A stretch of DNA of 64,000 bases from Henckelia pumila. Lineage: Eukaryota > Streptophyta > Magnoliopsida > Lamiales > Gesneriaceae. Positions 49,391-59,562 of the stretch are shown in pieces (the stretch's first letter is position 1; each line of letters opens with the position of its first letter). The notes under the pieces are model-generated. The model searched no databases. It had not been told where the DNA came from and saw nothing but the letters and a program-made list of their open reading frames with translations. The position numbers were made by a program, and so were the translations under genes. Location: assembly GCF_033568475.1 (NCBI RefSeq), contig NC_133123.1, forward strand, positions 1,612,001 through 1,676,000, written 5' to 3'.

Positions 49391-50346
49391 ACAACACTTG
49401 TTCGCGAATAATTAAATTGATCTAAAAGTTTTAGTTTTTTTCCCAGCTGGCTTCAAGAAATGGTTTAAAATAAGAATCTGAATCCTACCTGCTACTGATT
49501 CCCATATGAGATAATATTACACCTACTGTTTATTTATGTATATATGTAATAAATCGTACGGTTCGTTTGGTATGTGAACCCCATTTTTTTAATGCACGAG
49601 GTATTGATTGATCGTTTCATTAATTATTAGTTATTTTTTATGTGATGATCACCTTTTCGATTTATAAACCAAATCACCACTTTTATGATCCCGAATTATA
49701 ATATATATATATTTATTAAGCACCGATATTATACAAAATATATTGTTGCTCTGTTATTATTCAGTAATTATGCATGGTTACAGATCATATAAATGTTTGT
49801 TGTATATATCCTTGTTGGTACGTACGTATATATTATTTGCATGTGTGTGTGTGCGCGATATTTATTAATTTGAGAAAGTACTATTTTAATAAAAATATGT
49901 TTTGCTTTTATTTTCTCTTACTGTTATCAAAAGTTTGATTTATTAAATATTTAAATTTACTGCGGTATGTATATATACTATTCATTCCATAATACTAATA
50001 ACTAATATATGGAACTGCGGAACATTTAATATGTTTTTTATATATATTATAGCATGCATGATTTAATATGTTGTTGTTTTTTGATATTGTTTTATAATAT
50101 TGATATTTGTTTATCATGAGATTCCTGAATCATAGGTTTCAGAAAATAGTTTTATAACTTTTACTTTATTATGATATGATTGGAACAATTGACTGGGTAT
50201 AGAATCTAAAAGGAATTTACATCTTTCAAGTTATATAATTGATCTATTTGCTGCGAAAGAAAGGTTATAATATAATTCTGTAGAATTAATTAATTATGTA
50301 TTAAATGCTTTAATCATGCACATAATATCAATTATGTTGAAACTTA

Positions 50347-50348
<2 letters not shown>

Positions 50349-50396
<48 letters not shown>
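50349..50396. repeat. (TA)n microsatellite
   Basis: About 23 TA units. Confidence 0.9.
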
Positions 50397-50397
<1 letters not shown>

Positions 50398-50654
50398 TCA
50401 CTTCATCTCAATTATATTGTCCACGTTTCCTTTTTGTTTGTCCCAAGTATATAGTCATACACCATATTAGTAATATTTTTTTACATTTTTTTATTAATAT
50501 ACCCCTATTAACTACACCTTGAAAATTGTGCAATCATTTTTTAATACATTAAATAGGGATAAAATAGAAAGTTTATATAAAATTTATTTTTCCAATAATT
50601 TTTTCTTAATTCGTGTGAAAACGAAAACAAGACAACATATATGAGACGGATGTA

Positions 50655-50655
<1 letters not shown>

Positions 50656-50686
<31 letters not shown>
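50656..50686. repeat. (TA)n microsatellite
   Basis: About 15 TA units. Confidence 0.85.
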
Positions 50687-50688
<2 letters not shown>

Positions 50689-52299
50689 TTAAACTATTTA
50701 ATTAATGTGTGTGTATATACACAGAGATGGAGTCAATGGGGCCAGTAGTTGCAATCGTCATCTCTCAATTTTGTTTTGTCTATAGTATTTTATTATCTAA
50801 GTTTGCAATATTAGATCTTTTTCTAAATGATCTATCGACGTATCCAATAAAAAATCATTTTTGCTCTCCTTAATTGAATTTCATGGATTCGTTCTTGTAT
50901 ATATTTATATAACCTATATATTAAAACTAATGAAGTGCTATATATGTATGATGTATCTCTCTTCAAGTAATAATTACATGAAAATGCTGTCTGGTAGGGT
51001 TTTTAATGCAATTTATTAATAATATTTTTATTTATTTATTTGATGTTGATAAACCCTTTATTACGTGGGACGGTGATCCAAACTGAATTCACTTAATTTT
51101 ATCATAATCTAAAATGTAAATGCAGTTTTGGGGCTTCACTTCAATAATATCATTCTAAGTTTCTAACCATCACACTACTTCGTTTGATTAGTGAAATTTG
51201 TTGTAAAATAAGTTTTTTTTTAAAAAAACCTAAGAAATCAAATTTACAAATTATTTTTCGAAACAATATTGATTAATTAGTTTATCATTATAAGTCCGAG
51301 TGATCGTTTATCGAAAATTTTGAATTGCGTTTTCTGCAATTGTATATGTAACAACAATCTAATTTTCTTATCAAGAAAAAAAAAACCAAAAAATAAGTCT
51401 CGACACAAGTAGTCATTAATATAGTCATTAATATCAACGACAACATGTAGCTAATACTTTAAAGTCTGATTAATGACTAATCCCGGCCTTAAGCACTATT
51501 TGAGAGAGAGTGTGTGTGTGTAATTGAGCTAATAATTACAAAGAATCCCATTTGTTGACTAAATACATGAAGTGATCTCTCCACAACCATTAACTCGTCT
51601 TTAGCCTCCATGCTTTAGAGCTCAGCCATCGAAAATGCCTGTAAATCGACACCTATATACTTATTATCTACGCTAAGTAATCTTTATCAATATTATATAT
51701 ATAGTCCTCATTAAATGATCGACTACGGGCAGTGCGTATGATCCATAAGGGTCCACTCCCTTTCAGTACCGGTCAAATTAAGCATCCGATCGAGGCTGAG
51801 TACGTTTTATATATATATATATTGAATATTATTTTTTATATATTTTATATAAGATGTTTGTGTGAATATTCGAATTTAAAACTAAAAATATTGTGACTTA
51901 CAACGTAGACGTTATATATATTAATATGTTTTCAATTCAGATGTACGCATTTATAAGTTGTATAAAAAAAATCGAGAGTAGCACTCACGAACCTTCTTTG
52001 ATTTCGTCGGCCCTGACTATTTTTTATTTTATTTTTTGGCTAGCTTTTAAACGTGACAACCATACGTTAAATCAATCATTTCTTGTATGGGAAATATCTG
52101 GTAAAACATTGAAATGAGATTGCGGTTGTTCTTTGGTCGGGGCACTATATAAAGATAAGTTGTACGAAAGGATCGGATAGATTGAAAATACAAAGTAAAT
52201 TTGTTTTTTAACTCTTAATTAAGCTTTGATTGAATGATTATAAATTCTAATCGAATGATAAATTATATTTCAATGTTTCAGGAAAACACCCAAAGGCAT

Positions 52300-52910
52300 T
52301 TCCACTCGTCCTCAAATTGATCATATACGCTCAACAATATCTCGATCCAATATCAATATTGATGATATCGATTTTTTCTTCCGGGTTCGGTCTGGTAAAG
52401 CGAATGTCTAAATCTTCAATAAATCGGATCGGGCACAACGGAGTTCTGCACAGACAGAAGCTAAATTAGGGGCGCCGAAGGTGTTTCGGCGTGACCCATC
52501 CGATGCCTAAGTCAGTGCTCGAAAGTGAAAGAGCTTGACAAAAAGTAAGAACAAGAGAATATGTGTGCGTGAGTGTGTGAACAAAAGTGAATAGAAGAGA
52601 TAATGAATAAATCATGAATCATACCTGTATTTATAGGGGCTTGGAGGGGTAGGTTACCTTGTCAAGATAGAACATGTGTTAGAGTATGATTTTAATTGAT
52701 GAGTCTAAAATCATATCAAATCTTGGATTCATAAGATATTGTCCTTATCTGTTGCAGATCTTCATGTGTCCGAGAGTACTGGAAGGTTCTAGATGTTGAG
52801 CCCTTCCAGGGCTCGGGTCGGGCTCCAACCATATCAGTTAGGGCTCAAGCCCATGAATTTATGATCATGAGTCTATTCCCTAACAGGGCCATCCCAGACT
52901 GGATTCTTAT
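52300..52910. other. Possible non-coding retroelement remnant
   Basis: A GC-richer island containing GGGGCGCCGAAGGTGTTTCGGCGTG (52470-52495) and GGGCTCGGGTCGGGCTC, a style I associate with LTR or leader sequences of plant retroelements. No ends, duplication or protein domain found; treated as a fossil fragment of unknown family. Confidence 0.3.
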
Positions 52911-53035
52911 AAAATAAGACTAGATGTGTCTCAAAGTATATTTCCAAAAATATGGATTATTGGGTTCGGATCGAATTAAACTCGTATATTTTTTAGGGGC
53001 ATCAAATATGCATGCATATATAATCCACCGAACAT

Positions 53036-53044
53036 GTGATATTT
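53036..53044. repeat. Left 9-bp target-site duplication
   Basis: GTGATATTT, identical to 54729-54737. Confidence 0.88.
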
Positions 53045-54728
53045 GGGGTTTTTTATTATTAATTTAAAAAAATAAATAAATTTCAAAAAATACTCTAAAT
53101 GATTGCAAAATTACTGCAATCCTCCGACGCTGCAGAGAAATGCAGCGTCCGCTGCCAGCACCTTTGACTTGGGGACCCGCAAAAATGCAAGTCCCCAAGT
53201 CACTTTCTTTTCTTTTCTTTTTTTTAATTTTTTAATTAATTATATAATTAATAAATATTTTTATAAAATCATTATTTAGATAATCTTTATATTTTATATA
53301 AATTTTGTAAAAGTTTGATTTATGTTAGGATCTAGTTCGGTTTGAATAAAATTTTAATAGTATTTTACGTCAATCTAATCCGAATATAATCGGTTTAATT
53401 TTTGTAACCATTAAATTTTTTTTATTTTCGTTTCCTTCATAATTTTTTTAGTTGGACATCAAATCCGAAATTTAAAATTAAAATTTAGAATTTTTTAGAA
53501 ACAAAATTATATATTAATAATAAATAAATAATGATTTAATAAAAGTATTTATCAATTATATAATTAATTAAAAAAAAGAAGACTCCGAATATATATTCGA
53601 ATTAACCCATCTATGTTTGTTAATAGAGCTGAAAGACCTCTATAAATCCAAACAAATTAAAATAAGTCAAAAAATGTGCTAACCAACTTTGTAATTAAAA
53701 GTATAATATAATAAAAAATAATCAAAAATCTGTGTGAACAAATATTTCAATAAATATAATTGATCACAAATAAATTCATTTAATCGGTTTAATTCTTTTA
53801 ACCGTTAATTTTTGTAAAATTAATTATATAATTAATAAATATTTTTATAAAATCATTATTTATTTATAATTGATATAGAATTTTGTTTTTCAAAAAATCT
53901 AAATTTTAATTTTAAATTTTAGATTTGATGTTCAACCAAAAAAATTATTAAAGAACAAAAAATAAAAAATTTAACGATTATAAAAATTAAACCGATTAAA
54001 TGAATTTATTTGTGATATTTATATTTACAGAAATATTGGTTAAGACATATTTTTTATTATTTTTTATTTTATATTATATTTTAATTATAAAGTTGGTTAG
54101 CACATTTGTTGGTTTATTTTAATTTGTTTGGATTTATGGAGGTCTTTCAGTTCAATTAACAAACCTAAAGGAGTTAATTCGGATATATATATTCGGGTCT
54201 TCTTGTTTTTAATTAATTATATAATTCATAATTGTTTTATTAAATCATTATTTATTTATTATTAATATATAATTTTGTTTCTAAAAAATTCTAAATTTTA
54301 ATTTTAAAATTCCGATTTGATGTCCAACTAAAAAAATTATTAAGGAAACAAAAATAAAAAATTTAATGGTTAAAAAAATTAAACCGATTATATTCGGATC
54401 GGATTGACGTAAAATACTATTAAAATTTTTTTCAAACCAAACTCGATCCGAACATAAATCAAACTTTTACAAAATTTATATAAAATATAAAGATTATCTA
54501 AATAATGATTTTATAAAATTATTTATTAATTATATAATTAATTAAAAAAAAATTTAAAAAAAAAAGAAAAAAGAAAAGAAAGTGACTTGGGGACCTGCAA
54601 AAAATGCAGGTCCCCAAGTCAAAGGTGCTGGCAGCACCAGCGGACGCTACATTTCCGCTATTTGCAACGGAGGATTGTAGTATTTTTGCAATTTATTTGT
54701 TTTTTTAAATTAATAATAAAAAAACCCC
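53045..54728. mobile_element. Foldback Mutator-like (MULE) non-autonomous element, 1684 bp
   Basis: Flanked by a perfect 9-bp duplication (GTGATATTT), the length made by Mutator-like transposases. It starts GGGGTTTTTTATTATT and ends AATAATAAAAAAACCCC. Inverted similarity is not limited to short ends. It continues almost to the middle, giving two arms of about 770 bp around a loop at roughly 53815-53965. Near each tip, GACTTGGGGAC and GTCCCCAAGTC form an extra local hairpin (53172-53207 and 54582-54618). The loop is itself a further copy of an arm segment, so one module of about 150 bp occurs three times: inverted at about 53410-53575, direct at about 53820-53975 and at 54220-54375. No coding sequence, so it must be mobilised in trans. 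Confidence 0.85.
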
Positions 54729-54737
54729 GTGATATTT
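54729..54737. repeat. Right 9-bp target-site duplication
   Basis: GTGATATTT, identical to 53036-53044. Confidence 0.88.
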
Positions 54738-54783
54738 GTCATGTATAGTAAATATACCTCACAATCCACAGTACCAAGATTAA

Positions 54784-54899
54784 GGTAGTGTTTGGGAGAG
54801 CTTCTTGAAAGCACTTCTCCGCTTTTTCTTAATAAAATTTTAAAATTTTGTTAAAAAAAAACTGAGAAGTGCTTTGTAGAATTTCTTCCAAACACTACC
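54784..54899. mobile_element. PIF/Harbinger-type MITE, 116 bp
   Basis: Ends GGTAGTGTTTGG and CCAAACACTACC are exact inverted copies, with further pairing inwards (AAGCACTTCTC / GAGAAGTGCTTT). TAA is duplicated at 54781-54783 and 54900-54902. Confidence 0.88.
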
Positions 54900-54902
54900 T
54901 AA

Positions 54903-56359
54903 GCCAGTACATAAAAGCAGCTGTCACCATATTTGGAAAAATATAACAAAACAAAATAAACCCAATATCTGAATTTACACTACAAATTGGTTGTGTTTAA
55001 AATGATAAATCATTAATTTTTCATCATAATCGACCATGTAGCTGAATTCAGTCAAGACTAGACAGCATGGGCTGGTGAGCCAACTGGATTCCCTTCTTAT
55101 GGGCTACTCACTCATCCTTGTGGGCTAACTGAATTGCATTCGCTTAAATGAAGGCCCTTATGGGCTAGTGGGCCAACTGAATTTCAATTTTCTCATGGGC
55201 TATTCTTCCCAGACAGCCAGACTATTCGACTGCAAGGCGCAAAATATCGAATCTATCTTACTTCTGGGTGGTATTACATTTGTAGAACCAGCACTGAAAG
55301 CATCATGAGTCCATGACATGGCTGTTGTACAATACTTGTTTCCCAATCTCAGTTTGGATATTAAAACTGTTGTTTGGAACTTTGGGTCTGTATGACCAGA
55401 AAAAACCAGGATTCAGTTTCCAAGTCATGACAAGTTGTTGAAAAGGTAACATTTTATGACTGGAATTGGTAACAGATTAGCATTCGACTGACTCATCACC
55501 TGCCGTATTAATATTTGCATGATTGGATCTTGCTATGATTAGAATGAGTTAAGGCATAACAGCTAATATCTATGAAAAATCCACACAAAGACAGTGTGGT
55601 TAAGCATTGAAAGCTCAATAAAAGATGTAAAAACTCACACATGTACATTGCCGATTTGCATGGGGAGACTGATAAATTCAGTATTGTTTTTAAGCTTCTA
55701 AACTCGTAAATAGCAACTAAATGTCTGTTCCATTTCAAGGTGACATGCATCATTATATTTTTTATTGAAACATAATAATTACTTTTCCTTGAACTTCTTA
55801 GTTTCTAACACAATAAACTGACATTTTCAAACCTTAGTCAGCTAGCCTCATGATGACTGGCAATCTAATCCGATCCGATCGTCCAAAGCTGGAACGTTTC
55901 CATGCTATCCACAAATTACACACTATTCCAATGATAGGGGAAACAAGGCATATTGAAACTGATGGGAAAACATACATAAAATAAGACTTCTACAAGAACT
56001 GACACCTTCCATGTAGCTATAACACATGCAGAAAATCAAGCTTCACTTTTCCAAGAGCTGTAGCTGTAAAATGAATCTGTGAACAGATGAAACTTTTTGA
56101 GTCTTGAGACTCTACTCTATTTGGGTATATAGGCAGCTCTCCACCTCAACAACAGAGGATCGGAAGAGAAGTTTGATCAACATCGTTTGGACATTCATAT
56201 TCTGCCTTATCAAGGCATATAAAATACTCAGCCAAAACAAATTCTTTATGTATTCCAAACATAAAGCATGAAACAGAATAATGTTGTTTCTCCTAAACTT
56301 CAGTCATTGCATAAATCTTTGAGTGGAATAATATAAGATAATAACCCACAGCCATATTC
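54903..56359. other. Gene-poor region downstream of the 108-aa gene
   Basis: No gene supported. Between 55068 and 55200 the motif (A/G)TGGGCTA or GGGCTGGTGAGCCAACTG recurs about five times at irregular spacing. The base composition is less AT-rich than the surrounding deserts, so transcribed 3' sequence of the downstream minus-strand gene cannot be excluded. Confidence 0.35.
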
Positions 56360-56362
56360 TCA

Positions 56363-56433
56363 GGCAATGTTTGGAGAGCTTTTGTGAATGAAAAGCTGAG
56401 ATGTGCTTGTCAGAAAATCTCCCCAACACTACC
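56363..56433. mobile_element. Short MITE of the same family as 54784-54899
   Basis: 71 bp with ends GGCAATGTTTGG and CCAACACTACC, interior GAGAGCTTTTGTGAA resembling the 54784 copy, and a TCA duplication (56360-56362, 56434-56436). Confidence 0.65.
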
Positions 56434-56436
56434 TCA

Positions 56437-57065
56437 TTCTGGCCCAGGGAAAGACAGGGCAGTGAAATGCGAAAAGTTAATCAGGAAAACATAGTTGTAT
56501 AAAGATAACATGTCAAAGATTAGGGCCTAACAGTTGGAGAAGATCTTCTAAACTTTTTAAACAGCACGAGATCGAATAGACACAACACAGCCATATACAA
56601 GGTATAGATCATAATTGGTTCCCATAAGCACAAAACATCAAATTGCATTCAATAATCATTCCAAGATAATTTACCATGTTTCAACAAGAGTCTACCAAAT
56701 CTAATCCAATTTCCCAAGTTGCATTCAATGAATTTTACCCAGACAAGTTATGATTTTTCAACAAGCATCTACTCATCTAATCCAATCTAACAAAGCCACA
56801 TTTATTATATCACGCAACCATGAACAGCTTGCCAATTATAAGTACCAAACATAATCAACGCATTTTGATGTGGAATCTACGACAAATCATAGCAACTGAT
56901 CAGTTATTCAATTTATTCATTTAACGTTCCTCCTAAATCATATTTGTGTTCCAATTACAAAAGATAGGCACAACCGAATTTAACAACCTACAAAGAAATA
57001 ACCCAAGTTACAATTTTTGGCTTTAAATCTAGGCGATCGATAAACAACTAGAACAAAACAGGAGA
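56437..57065. other. Probable 3' flank of the 108-aa gene
   Basis: About 630 bp without a coding frame; likely partly 3' UTR of the minus-strand gene at 57066. Nothing else recognised. Confidence 0.35.
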
Positions 57066-57392
57066 TCAGGACTGAGTCTCGTAAATAAACGGCGTAGCAG
57101 CAGTGAGCTTTTTCCGTTGAAGACATCGAGGATAAGTCGTAACCCTCAGATTGAAGCGCGGAATACCATCCACGGCAAAAGCCGTGGAATGAGGCAGTGA
57201 GAACGCTGAATCAGAAGCAGCATTGAGCTGGCAGAGAGCAATCAGAGCCTGGGCCCCGTTTTCTTTGGATCTAGCAGTGATTCTCGAGTATCTGAGCTGC
57301 GCGAGAGCTCCGGGCTTCAGATAAGTGTAAAACGACGGCGATGCAGCCAGTGACCTGAAACCGCCGCCTCGAACCCTTGTTTTCATTTTCAT
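57066..57392 (-). CDS. Uncharacterised 108-aa plant protein, single exon
   Basis: I recall this type of small protein from many angiosperm gene sets without a functional name. Features shared with them are an N-terminal basic GGGFRSLAASPSFYTYLKPGALAQLR (visible here at about 9-34), SRITARS, and a C-terminal PRCLQRKKL. The frame is intact, starts MKMKTRVRGGG (the ATG at 57392 is followed two codons later by another Met) and ends ETQS. The N-terminal basic, Ser/Ala-rich region could act as an organelle-targeting sequence, but that is inference. No membrane span. Composition is clearly gene-like compared with its surroundings, and a purine/GC-rich leader lies upstream (57400-57650). Confidence 0.7.
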   Translation of the reverse strand: MKMKTRVRGGGFRSLAASPSFYTYLKPGALAQLRYSRITARSKENGAQALIALCQLNAASDSAFSLPHSTAFAVDGIPRFNLRVTTYPRCLQRKKLTAATPFIYETQS

Positions 57393-58140
57393 GGTGATGA
57401 AGGTTTAGGAAAGTGCGGATTTAGGGGGAAAATAAACAGTAGAAACCCTAGAGAGAGTGGGGATGGTGTTGAGAGAATGGGGGGAGATAGGGTTTTAAAA
57501 TGGGGGCGAGTATTGGTTCCAGAGGCGGGAAAAGGGTGGTGGCCGCCTATTCTTGTGGCGCGGATCGTTTTTTTAAAAGTCATTTTGTGGTGGTTGTGGG
57601 CTCTTTGCCTCTTTGCGCCTCTTGTCATGACCAAACAGGTTTTTCAAGTTCGTGGACCGGGTTAAATCCAAAATTCGCATGTTAATAGATCTTTTTGGGC
57701 GACTATTTATAAAATATTTTTATAAGTGTTTCGTTTAGAAATATTTATGATATTTTAAGTGTTTTGATAATAAATATGTGTTTGAAAAATTATTTTATAA
57801 AAATATTTTAACATTTCATAAGTAACGTTGTTTTTTATATTTATCATGATTTTTTATTCTAAAAACACTTCTCAATTGTTATTTAAAAAGTATAATTTTG
57901 TAACAGTTTTAAAAATAGTTTTTCAAAAACAATTTACAAAAATATTGTTTAAACACACTTTTAATTTTTTTACTTATATAACATTATAAACATTTTTAAA
58001 GTACATGTCCAACAAAATCTATATATTTTCGGATAGACTCTGGTTAATGGATCTATTGCGAATAACGAATTTCAATAAATCCATCCTGATACACGTATTG
58101 ACGATAAATTGAGATTTAATAAAAATTGTATAACCTTATT
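57393..58140. other. Leader/promoter of the 108-aa gene and spacer
   Basis: The first 250 bp are GC-rich and probably the minus-strand leader and core promoter. The rest is AT-rich spacer. Confidence 0.4.
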
Positions 58141-58287
58141 GGGCTCAATCCCATAATCCAAAGTTGAACTGACGAATGCTCATTCAGTTAAAGACCCATG
58201 AAATGAACTATCTCACTCACGATTTGGAAGAATTTCAATGTATTGGCTTCCTTAACTAGTTCAACTTTGGATTATGGGATTGAGCCC
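58141..58287. repeat. Perfect 30-bp inverted repeat with an 87-bp loop
   Basis: The 30 bases at 58141-58170 (start GGGCTCAATCCCATAATCC) are exactly complementary, inverted, to 58258-58287 (30 of 30). A transcript would fold into a 30-bp perfect stem with an 87-nt loop. TTA-like flanking bases occur on both sides (58136-58138 and 58288-58290), compatible with a small transposon, but this is weak. Confidence 0.95.
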
Positions 58288-58429
58288 TTAGGGCACCGAA
58301 AGTTTTGTAAAGGGGCAAGACGCTAATCGATGCAACAAACACGCGCGAAACCGGCTCGACACGGTGCGATGGGGTGGGGTCTTATGATCCTATTATTTTT
58401 TTTGGACAAAATTTTAATGCGGGCAGAAG

Positions 58430-58600
58430 AAGTCACGCTCGAGCGAGCATATTTGGCAGCTTGAGCACGCCTGGCCAAAAGAAAAGTGGCGAGACAGAGC
58501 ACCGTGTGCTTGAGCGAGCAAATTTCTTCACTCTAGTGCATGCCTAGCCAAAACTAAAAGGCTAGACAGAAAACTTTGCGCTCGCTCGAGCAAAGAAAGA
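58430..58600. repeat. Diverged tandem repeat built on GCTCGAGCGAGC
   Basis: Copies start near 58437 and 58508 (about 71-bp period), each with (C/T)GAGCGAGCA, a GCATGCCTAGCC/GCACGCCTGGCC block and G(A)GACAGA. A partial third, GCTCGCTCGAGCAAAG, lies at 58580. Probably a fossil repeat fragment; no protein. Confidence 0.7.
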
Positions 58601-59562
58601 AAAAGTTGTTCACTTCTTACATGGAGAAAGGAAAAGTTGTTTTAACGACGATAAGAGAGAATCGCATTTAGGGCATCCGATTCCACTATCGAAGTTCTCC
58701 ATACGATACTAAGGCCTTAATTATGCACTCATTTGTCGCTAATAGCTCTGCCAACTGTGGTACAAATCTTACAATGAGATATTTTCCTTCGATAAAATTT
58801 GAGTATTCATTAATGTATCTTCTTACAATTTCACCCTAAAATAATTGCACGATTTATAATGGCCGGATCCACATTCACTTCCTCAGCCGGAGAGGTACAC
58901 GATCTTTAAAGAAAATTCACCCAACTAGATTGGCTTGAAGAAGGTGGTGTTTTGTTTGATTTGATTTTTGAATAAGTTGTATTTTATTTATTTTAAACGT
59001 AATAGTATGTCATTATAAATTTACCGAGTTAGGATTATCGTATAAAAGATGTGGTAAAATAATATAATATTTATACGTGCAGGTGGACCCAAACCGTCTG
59101 GGATTTTTTGCGTGGATTTAAGAATTTCTCCTCCGTTCTTTAGCGCAAATAACTTCAGCCACTTATTAAAAAAAAAAAAGAAAAAAAGAAAAAAGAAAAC
59201 ATCAGCCACAGCAGGACCTCTCATCAGCCACGTGGCAATATTATTTGGTATTCCCGATTATATTTTATAGGAAATTTAAATAAAGAATAATAATTATACA
59301 GAAAAAAGAATATATCCCACGAGGTCAACGAAGTCAAAGCAAGTGATGGACGGTCAAGATTATTTGAGACTATACAGCAACTGCGCCACTTAATTTTCGG
59401 GATTTTTCGTTTCCAGCACTTCACAGAATCACATGTACACCACACACACTCGGGAGAGAGATCAAACGCAGTTGTCTCTGCTAAATTTTCATGGAAAATC
59501 CAACCTCTGATTTTGTGTTCAGTAATTTAAGAGAGTAGCGGAGCGGAGGCATAAGTACGGAA
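58601..59562. other. Upstream region of the starch synthase gene
   Basis: About 960 bp containing the promoter of the SS3 gene, a poly-A tract near 59168-59200 and the G-box at 59227-59236. The 5' leader probably begins near 59430-59460. Confidence 0.4.
59227..59236 (+). promoter_or_regulatory. Palindromic G-box GCCACGTGGC
   Basis: A perfect 10-bp palindrome with the CACGTG core, about 330 bp upstream of the SS3 start codon. bZIP (ABRE-type) and bHLH (PIF, clock) factors bind this core, which would suit a light-, sugar- or ABA-regulated starch gene; function not shown. Confidence 0.5.

Larger units (their letters stand above)
47406..53035. other. Long gene-poor region
   Basis: About 5.6 kb without a supportable gene. 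Individually noted: a possible MITE at 48361-48506, a possible SINE remnant at 49250-49390, TA tracts near 50349-50396 and 50656-50686, and a possible retroelement remnant at about 52300-52910. The rest is AT-rich. Confidence 0.4.

Noticed and set aside
57389-57634. Minus-strand 81-codon frame upstream of the 108-aa gene
   Set aside because: It lies in the likely leader, overlaps the start of the better-supported gene and shows no family motif.
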